This document shows, piece by piece, positions 25,047 to 34,059 of a DNA stretch of 64,000 nucleotides. Position 1 is the stretch's first letter; each line of letters opens with the position of its first letter. Under the pieces are notes generated by a model. The model ran no database searches and was not told the DNA's origin. It saw only the letters and a program-made list of their open reading frames with translations. The position numbers and the translations under genes are program-made. This stretch comes from Halocynthiibacter sp. SDUM655004 (GTDB lineage: Bacteria > Pseudomonadota > Alphaproteobacteria > Rhodobacterales > Rhodobacteraceae): positions 248,001 through 312,000 of the forward strand of contig NZ_JAPDUG010000001.1 of NCBI RefSeq assembly GCF_026015885.1, in the 5' to 3' direction.

Positions 25047-26153
25047 ATGAGCAACCCATCTATCCTGATCCTGCCGGGCGACGGCATCGGCCCCGAAGTA
25101 ATGGCCGAAGTCCGCAAAGTAATCTCTTGGTTCGGTGAAAAACGGGATCTGGCGTTTGACGTGTCCGAAGACCTCGTTGGTGGCTGTGCCTATGACAAAC
25201 ACGGCACACCTCTGCATGATGATACGATGGCAAAGGCGCAAGAAGTTGACGCTGTTCTTCTTGGTGCCGTGGGTGGCCCCAAGTATGACAACCTCGATTT
25301 CAGCGTAAAGCCAGAGCGTGGCCTTCTGAGACTTCGTAAGGAGATGGACCTCTTCTCCAACCTCCGCCCTGCGCAATGTTTTGATGCACTGGCCGATTTC
25401 TCCAGCCTCAAGAAAGACGTTGTCGCTGGTCTTGATATCATGATCATTCGCGAACTGACATCTGGCATTTACTTCGGTGAGCCACGCGGGATCATCAACG
25501 AAGGCAACGAGCGCGTAGGCATCAACACCCAGCGTTACACAGAGAGCGAGATCGCCCGCGTTGCGCGCAGCGCGTTCGAGTTGGCCCGCAAACGTAACAA
25601 CAAGGTCTGCTCGATGGAGAAGGCCAACGTTATGGAGAGCGGTATCCTGTGGCGCGATGTTGTTCAGGAAATCCACGACGCCGAATATCCTGATGTTGAG
25701 CTTTCGCATATGTATGCCGACAACGGCGCGATGCAGCTTGTTCGCGCGCCAAAACAGTTTGATGTGATCGTCACAGACAACCTCTTTGGTGATATCCTTT
25801 CTGATGCGGCGGCGATGCTCACGGGTTCACTCGGAATGCTGCCTTCTGCGTCGCTCGGTGCGCCAATGGCAAACGGTCGCCCCAAGGCGCTTTACGAGCC
25901 GGTCCACGGCTCTGCTCCTGATATTGCGGGCCAAGGCAAGGCAAACCCGATCGCGTGTATCCTGAGCTTTGCTATGGCGCTTCGCTACTCTTTCGATCAG
26001 GGTGATGAGGCTACACGCCTTGAAGACGCTATCGAAGCAGTTCTGGCCCAAGGCGCGCGCACAGCTGATTTGCTTGGCAATGAGGGTGAAACGCCGATCA
26101 GCACCAGCGAAATGGGTGATGCGATCCTCAAGGCTCTCGACGACAGCCTTTAA
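25047..26153 (+). CDS. leuB: 3-isopropylmalate dehydrogenase
   Basis: 368 aa, standard length; ATG after GAGGA. Motifs: GDGIGPEVM (11-19), [13 protein letters not shown], and [20 protein letters not shown] with the catalytic Asp residues. Oxidises and decarboxylates 3-isopropylmalate using NAD and Mg/Mn. It is separated from leuD by about 4 kb of unrelated genes but keeps the same direction. A strong terminator follows. Confidence 0.97.
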   Translation: MSNPSILILPGDGIGPEVMAEVRKVISWFGEKRDLAFDVSEDLVGGCAYDKHGTPLHDDTMAKAQEVDAVLLGAVGGPKYDNLDFSVKPERGLLRLRKEMDLFSNLRPAQCFDALADFSSLKKDVVAGLDIMIIRELTSGIYFGEPRGIINEGNERVGINTQRYTESEIARVARSAFELARKRNNKVCSMEKANVMESGILWRDVVQEIHDAEYPDVELSHMYADNGAMQLVRAPKQFDVIVTDNLFGDILSDAAAMLTGSLGMLPSASLGAPMANGRPKALYEPVHGSAPDIAGQGKANPIACILSFAMALRYSFDQGDEATRLEDAIEAVLAQGARTADLLGNEGETPISTSEMGDAILKALDDSL

Positions 26154-26173
26154 TATTTGGCAAAGAGATTTAG

Positions 26174-26202
26174 AAAAGGGGCGCTTTGGTGCCCCTTTTT
26201 TC
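26174..26202 (+). terminator. Rho-independent terminator after leuB
   Basis: AAAAGGGGC (26174-26182) pairs with GCCCCTTTT around a short loop (GCTTTGGT), with the T run extending to 26201. Lies 21 bases after the leuB stop. Confidence 0.85.
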
Positions 26203-26305
26203 GTTTGCGGGGCTGCATTTGTGGCTTGCCCAGCTTGGTCTTTTCCTTTCTGGTAATAGCCACCTGTTAGCGTTCACGCACGGGTTTGATTTGAGGAAAG
26301 TTTAT

Positions 26306-27298
26306 ATGGCCAAGCTAACGCCCAACGCCAAAGGCGCGATACTTGCGTTGATTGCATTTGCGATTTTCGCGACCCACGACGTAATCGTTAAATCCCTTGG
26401 CGGGACTTACTCTCCATTTCAGATCGTGTTCTTCAGCGTGCTTCTCGGCTTCCCGCTGGTGACGCTCATGCTGATACAGGACGCCAGCAGAGACACGCTG
26501 CGCCCCCGCCACCCTTACTGGATGGCCCTTCGTACCGGAGCAGCCGTTGTCACGGGTGCGTCGGCATTTTACGCTTTCGCGCATCTTCCGCTGGCCCAAA
26601 CCTATGCAATTCTCTTTGCTTCGCCATTACTGATTACGATCCTTGCTATTCCCATTCTTGGGGAGCGCGTGCGCCTGCGTCGTGGCCTCGCGGTTGCGGT
26701 CGGGCTTGCCGGTGTGTTGATTGTATTGCGTCCAGGCCAAGCGGATTTGAGTGCGGGGCATATCGCTGCGATGGTTGCGGCTGTTGGCGGTGCGATTAGT
26801 TCAATCATCGTACGCAAAATCGGTCCGGAAGAGCGCAGCGCAGTTCTCCTGCTCTATCCGATGATCGGGAACTTCGTCGTCATGGGCTGTGCAATGCCGT
26901 TCGTCTATGTGCCGATGCCGTTTGCAGATTTTGCGGCGCTTGGCGTGATCGCCCTTCTTGCTTTCATTGCTATGATTTTCCAGATCTTGGCTTATCGGAA
27001 TGGTGAAGCGGTTATCGTTGCGCCAATGCAGTATTCCCAGATCATTTGGGCGAGCATTTTCGGATATTTTATCTTCAACGAGCAGGTCGATGCGATGACA
27101 TATATTGGTGCTGGGGTGATTATCCTCTCTGGTATCTACATCGTTGTCCGTGAATCGGCTCCTAATGCTTCGGCGAATACGCCTGTTTTGCGGACGAGAT
27201 CGCGCGCAGGGACATTTGGCGGCTTGCGGGTTGGGGCGCTTATTCGGCGTGCCCAGCGAAACCAGAAACGCGCGGATGACATAAACGAGGATCGCTAA
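26306..27298 (+). CDS. EamA/DMT-family transporter
   Basis: 330 aa from the ATG at 26306 (MAKLTPNAKGAI), preceded by GAGGAAAG; an upstream in-frame ATG at 26186 lies inside the leuB terminator and is rejected. Ten membrane helices in two EamA repeats. Known: the family exports amino acids, metabolites or drugs, or moves nucleotide sugars. The substrate cannot be read here. A ~40-residue basic tail follows the last helix (RTRSRAGTFGGLRVGALIRR). Confidence 0.88.
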   Translation: MAKLTPNAKGAILALIAFAIFATHDVIVKSLGGTYSPFQIVFFSVLLGFPLVTLMLIQDASRDTLRPRHPYWMALRTGAAVVTGASAFYAFAHLPLAQTYAILFASPLLITILAIPILGERVRLRRGLAVAVGLAGVLIVLRPGQADLSAGHIAAMVAAVGGAISSIIVRKIGPEERSAVLLLYPMIGNFVVMGCAMPFVYVPMPFADFAALGVIALLAFIAMIFQILAYRNGEAVIVAPMQYSQIIWASIFGYFIFNEQVDAMTYIGAGVIILSGIYIVVRESAPNASANTPVLRTRSRAGTFGGLRVGALIRRAQRNQKRADDINEDR

Positions 27299-27387
27299 GT
27301 TTGTTGGTGGTGTGATGTGTTGGCAAGGCCGCAACAGTCCAAACGGATTTTGCTCTCCCCCTTGTTACCGACCCATGCCGCGCATAC

Positions 27388-28194
27388 ATGCCCGCTATGA
27401 AGCGTTGGATCCCCTTTATGAAATCGCACCCACGGGTGGCGGTTGTGCGCCTGAGTGGCGTGATATCTTCATCTGGCCGCGGTAGCTTGAACGACGCTGG
27501 GATTGGTCCCGTGCTTGAACGCGCCTTTACCCGTGGCAAACCTGACGCGGTCGCGCTTGTAATCAATTCCCCTGGTGGCTCCCCTGTTCAGAGTGCGCTT
27601 ATCGGCGCGCGAATTCGTCGCCTCGCAGACGAAAAAGGCATACGCGTCTATGCGTTTGTTGAGGATGTGGCAGCATCAGGTGGCTATTGGCTCGCAAGTT
27701 CCGCTGATGAGATCTACGCGGATGCCTCCTCAATTGTTGGATCTATCGGCGTTATATCCTCGGGCTTTGGACTTTCCGAGTTTATAGAGCGCCATGGCAT
27801 CGAGCGTCGGGTTTACACAGCAGGGAAATCCAAAAGCACCAACGATCCTTTCAAGCCCGAAAAGCCAGCAGACGTGAAGCGCCTAAAGGGGCTGCTTGAT
27901 CAGATACACGACGTGTTTAAAGCCCAAGTGACTGAGCGACGCGGCGATAAATTGACCGCAGATACAGACATCTTCACAGGAGAGTACTGGATCGGCGCGC
28001 AGGCAACAGAGCTTGGCCTGATTGACGGGTTGGGGCATCTGTCGTCCAAGATGAAAGAACTCTATGGCGAGAAAGTTTCGCTTATTCGTTACGACCAAAG
28101 GCGACCGTTCTGGCGGCGCTTCGGCATCAATATCGTGGATGACGTTGTGAGCAATATTGAAGAACGCGCCGAATATGCGCGGTTTGGACTTTAG
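27388..28194 (+). CDS. S49-family signal peptide peptidase-like serine protease
   Basis: 268 aa, the short single-domain form related to SppA/SohB. Catalytic Ser in DVAASGGYWLASSADEIYAD and general-base Lys in VYTAGKSKSTNDPF are present; VALVINSPGGSP precedes. There is no clear N-terminal anchor, so it may be cytoplasmic-membrane associated. It is followed after three bases by the small membrane zinc-ribbon-like gene and then the antiporter, forming a probable operon. Confidence 0.88.
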   Translation: MPAMKRWIPFMKSHPRVAVVRLSGVISSSGRGSLNDAGIGPVLERAFTRGKPDAVALVINSPGGSPVQSALIGARIRRLADEKGIRVYAFVEDVAASGGYWLASSADEIYADASSIVGSIGVISSGFGLSEFIERHGIERRVYTAGKSKSTNDPFKPEKPADVKRLKGLLDQIHDVFKAQVTERRGDKLTADTDIFTGEYWIGAQATELGLIDGLGHLSSKMKELYGEKVSLIRYDQRRPFWRRFGINIVDDVVSNIEERAEYARFGL

Positions 28195-28197
28195 GTG

Positions 28198-28365
28198 ATG
28201 GTCAAGATTATTAGCCTTTTCCTCGTCGGAATGGTCGTTCTGGCCATGTTCGGACGGCTGCGCTACCCGGGACAGAAAACTATCGCAAACGCCAAATGCC
28301 CGAACTGCGGGCGGATGCGCTTGAGTAAATCTCCGTGCCGATGCGACGGGGGTAACGGGGCATGA
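28198..28365 (+). CDS. Small membrane protein with C-terminal zinc-ribbon-like cysteines, 55 aa
   Basis: Seen: ATG three bases after the protease stop, with the last bases overlapping the antiporter start (ATGA). One N-terminal membrane helix (IISLFLVGMVVLAMF, residues 4-18) is followed by a cytoplasmic part with CPNC (34-37) and CRC (47-49), spacing able to hold zinc. No family named. Translational coupling on both sides makes it a genuine gene. Could assist the protease or the antiporter. Confidence 0.7.
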   Translation: MVKIISLFLVGMVVLAMFGRLRYPGQKTIANAKCPNCGRMRLSKSPCRCDGGNGA

Positions 28366-29321
28366 TGATCGACTGGCTACTCGTTGGTCTCGGGCTGATT
28401 ATTCTTCTGCTCGCGGGCGATCTGTTGGTGCGCGGCGCGGTGAACCTGTCACTTCGTTTGGGAATACCGGCGCTTATCGTAAGCCTTACAATCGTGGCGT
28501 TTGGTACATCTGCGCCAGAATTGCTTATTACGATTGAAGCGGTTTCGGATGATCTCTCCGGTATGGCGCTAGGTAATGTGATCGGATCTAACACCGCGAA
28601 TATTTTGCTCGTGCTTGGTGTGCCTGCTCTTCTTGCCACGATGCACACCAGCGAATGTAATACCCGCAAGAACTATCTCTATATGATCGGGGCGACCCTA
28701 TTGTTTATGGTGGTGTGCTTCCTTGGCCCAATCACGTGGATCCATAGCCTTGTGTTGCTCGGGACATTGGCCTTGATCCTGTTTGAGGCGGGGCGCGAGG
28801 CCGTAAATCATCACAAAGATGGCAAGCAATGCATCGACGATGATCTTGAGAATCCAGAGGGCGCCGACCCGCATATGCCAAGTTGGCGCATCGGGGTATT
28901 TCTGATTGCTGGTCTTATTGGCCTGCCTTTCGGCGCGGATTTGCTTGTTGAGCATTCGGTGAATATCGCCGACCGGTTTGGCATTAGCGAAACCGTTATT
29001 GGCCTAACGCTAGTTGCGATCGGCACGTCGCTCCCAGAGCTGGCAACCACAGTCATGGCTGCGCTCCGCAGGCAGGCGGATGTGGCGCTGGGTAATGTCA
29101 TTGGCTCCAACATGTTTAACCTGCTGGCGATCATGGGTGTTGGCGGTTTGATCGGTCCGATTGTGATTGAGCCGGAAGTGCTGAAATTTGATATCTGGGT
29201 CATGCTTGGCGCATCGCTTCTGTTGGCACCATTTGTGTTTCTGCGGTGGAATATCACGCGGGCATGGGGCATTCTGCTGACAGCGGCCTATGGAGGGTAT
29301 CTCTACGCCGTGGTTCAGTAA
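28362..29321 (+). CDS. Calcium/sodium antiporter, CaCA superfamily (YrbG-like)
   Basis: 319 aa with about ten helices in two inverted halves. The two alpha repeats are clear: GTSAPELLITIEAVS...GNVIGSNTANI and GTSLPELATTVMAAL...GNVIGSNMFNL. Known: exchanges Ca2+ for Na+ or H+ in the inner membrane; the ion of this member is inferred. Start overlaps the preceding small gene by four bases; the SDR follows after 14 bases. Confidence 0.92.
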   Translation: MMIDWLLVGLGLIILLLAGDLLVRGAVNLSLRLGIPALIVSLTIVAFGTSAPELLITIEAVSDDLSGMALGNVIGSNTANILLVLGVPALLATMHTSECNTRKNYLYMIGATLLFMVVCFLGPITWIHSLVLLGTLALILFEAGREAVNHHKDGKQCIDDDLENPEGADPHMPSWRIGVFLIAGLIGLPFGADLLVEHSVNIADRFGISETVIGLTLVAIGTSLPELATTVMAALRRQADVALGNVIGSNMFNLLAIMGVGGLIGPIVIEPEVLKFDIWVMLGASLLLAPFVFLRWNITRAWGILLTAAYGGYLYAVVQ

Positions 29322-29335
29322 CCCGGGAGGCAGAG

Positions 29336-30118
29336 ATGCAGCAAAGAGCGCTAGTAACCGGAGCCGGTGCGCGGCTTGGTCGAGCAATGGCCCTCTGTCT
29401 TGCTCAGCGAGAATTTGACGTAGCTATTCATTACGCAACCTCCAAGGAAGGCGCCGAAGAAGTCGCTGAGGAAATCCGCGCGCTCGGGCGCAAAGCCGAG
29501 TTGGTTCAAGCGGATTTGCTGGATTTGGATCAAGCCGAGCCTCTTGTAGACAGAGCCGCCGAACGTCTTGGTGGTCCGCTGAACGGCCTGATCAACAATG
29601 CTTCGATCTTTGAGTACGACACGATCGAGACCGCGACGCGCGAGAGCTGGGACAGGCACATGCTTACGAACTTGCGGGTGCCCTTTATCTTAACGCAGTC
29701 CTTCGCGAAACAGGCTCCCAAATGCACCAAGGATCGCGATGGTCAGCTTATCGCACGCTCGATTGTGGTAAATATGGTTGACCAGCGCGTCAAGAAACTG
29801 ACGCCTGAATTCATGACCTACAGCCTTGCAAAACATGGGCTTTGGACGCTGACGCAAACTGCGGCCCAAGCGCTCGCGCCTGACATAAGGGTGAATGCCA
29901 TCGGGCCGGGAACAACCCTTCGGGGCCACCGCCAGTCGCAGGAGCATTTTGAAGGGCAGCGCAGCAAATCTCTGCTCCAACGTGGTCCGAATGTGTCGGA
30001 TGTTACTGCTGCATTGGGGTATTATTTGGATGCGCCGGCCGTGACCGGTCAGCTTATTTGTGTGGATGGCGGGCAGCACCTGACGTGGCAGACGCGGGAC
30101 GTTCAGGGCGTTGAATAG
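29336..30118 (+). CDS. SDR-family oxidoreductase, possibly pteridine reductase-like
   Basis: 260 aa from the ATG at 29336, which has GGGAGG upstream; the frame runs further up into the antiporter gene without a better start. Motifs: TGAGARLGRA (cofactor), INNAS, and the catalytic pair Y-x-x-x-K in FMTYSLAKHGL. The Arg after TGAGA favours NADPH. The ending GQLICVDGGQHLTWQTRD resembles pteridine reductase/FolM-like proteins, which is inference. Last gene of the S49-peptidase operon. Confidence 0.85.
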   Translation: MQQRALVTGAGARLGRAMALCLAQREFDVAIHYATSKEGAEEVAEEIRALGRKAELVQADLLDLDQAEPLVDRAAERLGGPLNGLINNASIFEYDTIETATRESWDRHMLTNLRVPFILTQSFAKQAPKCTKDRDGQLIARSIVVNMVDQRVKKLTPEFMTYSLAKHGLWTLTQTAAQALAPDIRVNAIGPGTTLRGHRQSQEHFEGQRSKSLLQRGPNVSDVTAALGYYLDAPAVTGQLICVDGGQHLTWQTRDVQGVE

Positions 30119-30406
30119 TGCTATAAATCCGAAAGCTGCGACGACTTGTACACTTGCAGCATTTCCTTCACAAAAATGTTAGAATTTTGTTAATGTTTTC
30201 ATACGCTTGCTAAATTTAATAATAAAAACGTTCAAAAACAATGACTTAAAAGTTTGCCTAAATAATGGGCAAAGCGTCGAAAACCACCAAAACAAAAGGA
30301 AAATTGATGTTCACGGAAACTTATCTACTAAGTTATCCACAGAAACCGTGGACACATTAACACTTGCTTCCCATTCGATAAGATTGCAGCGGGTAACGGA
30401 ATCACA
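30119..30406. promoter_or_regulatory. AT-rich gap with a consensus DnaA box upstream of uvrC
   Basis: No gene is convincing here. The left half (about 30165-30250) is strikingly AT-rich. TTATCCACA (30333-30341) matches the DnaA-box consensus exactly and its CCAC is part of an inverted repeat TCCAC-N7-GTGGA. Only one perfect box is visible. Could be a DnaA-responsive promoter for uvrC or a remnant of an origin-like site. Confidence 0.45.
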
Positions 30407-32296
30407 ATGACGCAAACTGATCAAAGCTCTGAAACTGCGAAAACCGAGCCACCGTTGCTTGGGCATGCACGTGTGCAGAGCTATCTCAAGACCCTCGATA
30501 ATTCTCCGGGCGTGTATCGGATGCTCGATTCCGAGTCGCGTGTTCTTTACGTCGGTAAGGCGCGGTCGCTGCGCAAGCGGGTGAGCAACTATGCCAACCC
30601 GCGAGGGCATACGGGACGGATATTGCGGATGATTTCCGAAACCGCTGAGATGATGTTCCTCACCACCCGCACGGAAACAGAGGCGCTGCTCCTTGAGCAA
30701 AACCTCATCAAGCAGCTCAAGCCGAAATACAACGTTCTGCTGCGCGACGATAAGAGCTTCCCGAATATTCTGGTGAGCAAGGCGCATCGTTTCCCGCCCG
30801 TCAAAAAACACAGGGGCCGAAAATCGGAGAAGGGGAATTACTATGGCCCTTTCGCGAGTGCTGGTGCTGTGAACCGGACTCTGAACCAGCTTCAGAAAGT
30901 GTTCTTGTTACGTGATTGTTCGGATGCAACCTTCGAAAGCCGTACGCGCCCCTGTCTGCAGTATCAGATCAAACGCTGCTGTGCGCCTTGCGTGGGGTAT
31001 GTCTCGGAGAAGGACTACGAGGGGTTGGTTCGAGATGCGGAACGTTTCCTACAAGGGAAATCAACCAACGTTCAGACCAAACTCGCTGAGGAAATGGCAG
31101 AGGCAAGCGAAGCGATGGAATTTGAACGCGCCGCCGCTTTGCGAGATCGCATCAAGGCGCTAACGCAAGTTCAGCAGAGCCAAGGAATCAATCCGCGCGG
31201 CGTTGCAGAGGCGGATGTGATTGCGCTGCATCTTGAGAACGGTCAGGCCTGTGTGCAGGTGTTCTTCATCCGCGCCAACCAGAATTGGGGCAACCGCGAT
31301 TTCTATCCCCGCGTTGGAGCCGACGTTGGCGCTGCCGAGGTGCTGGAAGCGTTCCTTGGTCAGTTCTATGACAACAAGCAGCCTCCACGACAGATTTTGC
31401 TGAGTGATGGCATCGAAGATACGGAACTTATGGAAGAGGCGCTTTCTCAAAAGGCAGAGCGCAGGGTCTCTATTCTTGTTCCGCAACGCGGTGAAAAACA
31501 GGAGCTGATTGCCAATGCGGCGCGTAACGCGCGAGAAAGCCTTGCGCGCAAAATGTCGGAAACGGCGGCGCAAGGGAAATTGCTAGCTGGTCTTGCAGAG
31601 GCCTTCGATCTTCCCGCTCCACCACAACGGATAGAAGTCTACGATAACTCGCACATCCAAGGCACAAATGCAGTCGGTGGTATGATCGTTGCCGGACCAG
31701 AAGGGTTCATGAAAAGCCAATACCGCAAGTTCAACATCAAGGACGAAAAGATAACTCCGGGTGACGATTTCGGCATGATGAAAGAGGTGCTGACACGCAG
31801 GTTCAAGCGGTTGCTCAAAGAAGATCCGGATCGCAAGGGCGAGACTTGGCCGGATATCTTGTTGATTGACGGCGGCGCAGGTCAGGTGAGCGCGGTGCGG
31901 GAAATTATGACCGAGTTGGGTGTTGGTGACGTACCTATGGTGGGTGTCGCCAAAGGTGTTGATCGGAACCACGGCAAAGAAGAGTTCTACCGCACAGGTG
32001 AGCGTCCGTTTGCGCTTCGTCATAATGATCCGGTTTTGTATTTCATCCAGCGCCTACGCGATGAGGCGCATCGCTATGCGATTGGAACGCATCGGGCAAA
32101 ACGCGCCAAGGCAGTTGGTGCGACGCCGCTGGATGATGTGCCGGGTGTTGGGGCCGCGCGAAAGCGTGCATTGCTTGCGCATTTCGGCAGCGCAAAAGCG
32201 GTATCACGTGCGGGCTTGTCTGATCTGAAAGCTGTAGAAGGCATTTCAGATGCGCTTGCCGAAACTCTATACGATTATTTCCACGATAAAGGGTAG
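30407..32296 (+). CDS. uvrC: Excinuclease ABC subunit C
   Basis: 629 aa. GIY-YIG nuclease domain near the N terminus ([20 protein letters not shown], about 33-52), UVR/UvrB-binding motif about 205-240, RNase H-like domain ([19 protein letters not shown]) and C-terminal helix-hairpin-helix ([19 protein letters not shown]). Makes both incisions in nucleotide excision repair. The first 40 residues are longer than in E. coli. Begins a same-strand run with pgsA, moaD and moaE. Confidence 0.97.
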   Translation: MTQTDQSSETAKTEPPLLGHARVQSYLKTLDNSPGVYRMLDSESRVLYVGKARSLRKRVSNYANPRGHTGRILRMISETAEMMFLTTRTETEALLLEQNLIKQLKPKYNVLLRDDKSFPNILVSKAHRFPPVKKHRGRKSEKGNYYGPFASAGAVNRTLNQLQKVFLLRDCSDATFESRTRPCLQYQIKRCCAPCVGYVSEKDYEGLVRDAERFLQGKSTNVQTKLAEEMAEASEAMEFERAAALRDRIKALTQVQQSQGINPRGVAEADVIALHLENGQACVQVFFIRANQNWGNRDFYPRVGADVGAAEVLEAFLGQFYDNKQPPRQILLSDGIEDTELMEEALSQKAERRVSILVPQRGEKQELIANAARNARESLARKMSETAAQGKLLAGLAEAFDLPAPPQRIEVYDNSHIQGTNAVGGMIVAGPEGFMKSQYRKFNIKDEKITPGDDFGMMKEVLTRRFKRLLKEDPDRKGETWPDILLIDGGAGQVSAVREIMTELGVGDVPMVGVAKGVDRNHGKEEFYRTGERPFALRHNDPVLYFIQRLRDEAHRYAIGTHRAKRAKAVGATPLDDVPGVGAARKRALLAHFGSAKAVSRAGLSDLKAVEGISDALAETLYDYFHDKG

Positions 32297-32364
32297 CGCT
32301 TCGCATGTCGCCAATACGCGAAATGTGGATAGCGCCACGTAAGAAAAAGGGCTAACAAGAGCGC

Positions 32365-33033
32365 ATGAGCTGGAACATTCCGAATATTCTGACCGTCATC
32401 CGCCTGCTTGCTGCACCGCTGCTGGCGCTTGGGTTTATCTTTTTGCCCCGTGGGTACGCAGATTGGTTTGCGCTGATCCTGTTCATCGGGGCCTCTGTCA
32501 CCGATTACATCGACGGTTATCTTGCGCGGAAGTGGGGGCAAGAAAGCAAATTCGGCGCGATGCTCGATCCTATTGCCGACAAGGCGATGGTTGTAATCGC
32601 GTTGATGGCGCTTGTGGCGATCTGGCAGATGGATGCCTATGTTCTGTTCCCCGCAACGATTATTATGTTCCGCGAAGTCTTTGTGAGTGGCTTGCGAGAG
32701 TTCCTTGGTGCGGATGCGGGTAAGTTGCAGGTGACGAAGCTTGCCAAGTGGAAAACCACCGCACAGATGATTGCGATTTCGGTTCTGTTTGCGAAGGGCT
32801 TGTTTGAACACTATTTCTGGGCGCTGACCTACGGAATGGACGAGGCCGTAGTCTCGAGCATCCTGTCAGGTAACACAGAGGACGAAATGGGCCTCTGGTG
32901 GATACGGAACGGCGCTTTCGCCACCTATTATATCGGGCTCTGGCTCCTCTGGATTTCAGCGACTCTGACGCTGATTACTGGAGTGGATTACTTCAACAAA
33001 GCGCGGCCTTACCTCGCTGAGGATAAGTCATGA
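32365..33033 (+). CDS. pgsA: CDP-diacylglycerol-glycerol-3-phosphate 3-phosphatidyltransferase
   Basis: 222 aa. CDP-alcohol phosphotransferase motif D-x2-D-G-x2-A-R-x8-G-x3-D-x3-D is complete (starts DYIDGYLARK, ends MLDPIADK). Membrane enzyme making phosphatidylglycerol phosphate. About 30 residues longer than the E. coli protein owing to a loop near 155-185. Last four bases overlap the moaD start. Confidence 0.95.
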   Translation: MSWNIPNILTVIRLLAAPLLALGFIFLPRGYADWFALILFIGASVTDYIDGYLARKWGQESKFGAMLDPIADKAMVVIALMALVAIWQMDAYVLFPATIIMFREVFVSGLREFLGADAGKLQVTKLAKWKTTAQMIAISVLFAKGLFEHYFWALTYGMDEAVVSSILSGNTEDEMGLWWIRNGAFATYYIGLWLLWISATLTLITGVDYFNKARPYLAEDKS

Positions 33034-33278
33034 TCGAAGTCATGTACTTTGCTTGGGTGCGGGAGCGTATCGGCATTCCCCGCGAAACGGTCGAGACAAA
33101 CGCCAAGACCGTTGCCGAACTCGTTGAGGAGTTACGTGCCCGTGAAGAGCGTTATGACGTGGCCTTCTCTGACCTGTCCGCGCTTCGTGTTGCGATTGAT
33201 CAAGACCTCACCGAATTTTCAGCATCGCTCGAAGGCGCGCGCGAAGTAGCGTTTTTCCCACCGATGACGGGCGGCTAA
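33030..33278 (+). CDS. moaD: Molybdopterin synthase small subunit
   Basis: 82 aa ubiquitin-fold protein ending in the essential Gly-Gly (FFPPMTGG), which is activated as a thiocarboxylate. Starts inside the pgsA end (ATGA overlap) and is followed by moaE after one base, so MoaD and MoaE are co-translated. Confidence 0.95.
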   Translation: MIEVMYFAWVRERIGIPRETVETNAKTVAELVEELRAREERYDVAFSDLSALRVAIDQDLTEFSASLEGAREVAFFPPMTGG

Positions 33279-33279
33279 C

Positions 33280-33723
33280 ATGGATATTCGCGTACAGGGA
33301 TCGCCCTTTGATGCAGGCGCTGAATTGAACGCCTTCACCAACAAGGCGCAGGGCGCGGGCGCTATCGTCAGCTTTTCTGGTATCGTTCGCGATACAGCGG
33401 CTGGCGATCTTGAGAAAATGGTGATCGAGCATTATCCGGGCATGACAGAACGCGCGATAACCACGATTGCAGAAGAAGCACAGGGGCGTTGGAATCTAGC
33501 CGATGTTCTCGTGATCCACCGTTTCGGAGAGTTGTCTGCAAACGATCCGATTATGATGGTTGCCACGGCATCACGACACCGGAAAGCAGCGTTTGAAGCG
33601 GCGGAATTCCTGATGGACTTCTTGAAGTCACGCGCACCTTTTTGGAAAAAAGAGATCACCGGAAAAGATGCAGTTTGGGTCGAGTCAAAAGACCACGACG
33701 AAGACGCGCTCAAACGTTGGTGA
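33280..33723 (+). CDS. moaE: Molybdopterin synthase catalytic subunit
   Basis: 147 aa. Family motifs: GAIVSFSGIVRD, IEHYPGMTERAI, VIHRFGEL, and the catalytic lysines in FWKKEITGKDAVWVESK. With MoaD converts cyclic pyranopterin monophosphate to molybdopterin. The stop lies six bases from the convergent neighbour. Confidence 0.96.
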   Translation: MDIRVQGSPFDAGAELNAFTNKAQGAGAIVSFSGIVRDTAAGDLEKMVIEHYPGMTERAITTIAEEAQGRWNLADVLVIHRFGELSANDPIMMVATASRHRKAAFEAAEFLMDFLKSRAPFWKKEITGKDAVWVESKDHDEDALKRW

Positions 33724-33729
33724 ATACGC

Positions 33730-34059
33730 CTAGCTTGGCTGGTTGGCCTTTTCAATGTGCGCGCGCAACTCGTCTGCCTCACGGCGCGCATCGCGTAGGC
33801 CTTCCATCGCAGCATTGAGTTCCGCCTCTGTCTGGGCGATGTGATTGGCCAATTCGCTCTCGCGCTGCTCTACATATGTGATCGCCTGATCGCGCAACTC
33901 TTCGGCGTCGTGCAGGGCTTGGGCCATTTTGTCGAGTTCGCCGATATCGGCCTGCGTGACGCGGCTCATGCGGTGAACCAGCCAGTTGGCAAACCATCCG
34001 AGGCAAAAGGCCACAAAGAGGATGATGGCGGTTGCGGCGATAAATTCGTTGTTATTCAT
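33730..34059 (-). CDS. Small membrane-anchored coiled-coil protein
   Basis: 109 aa from the ATG at 34059, which overlaps the OmpA-family stop (ATGAATAA). One N-terminal membrane helix (FIAATAIILFVAFCLGWFANWLV, residues about 5-27) and a long charged helix rich in Glu, Gln and Arg (about 40-105). No family recognised. Coupling to the OmpA-family gene suggests a shared envelope role. Confidence 0.75.
   Translation of the reverse strand: MNNNEFIAATAIILFVAFCLGWFANWLVHRMSRVTQADIGELDKMAQALHDAEELRDQAITYVEQRESELANHIAQTEAELNAAMEGLRDARREADELRAHIEKANQPS

Noticed and set aside
30207-30410. 67-codon plus-strand frame in the AT-rich gap before uvrC
   Set aside because: Low-complexity Asn/Lys-rich translation, overlaps the uvrC start and the DnaA box; no ribosome site.
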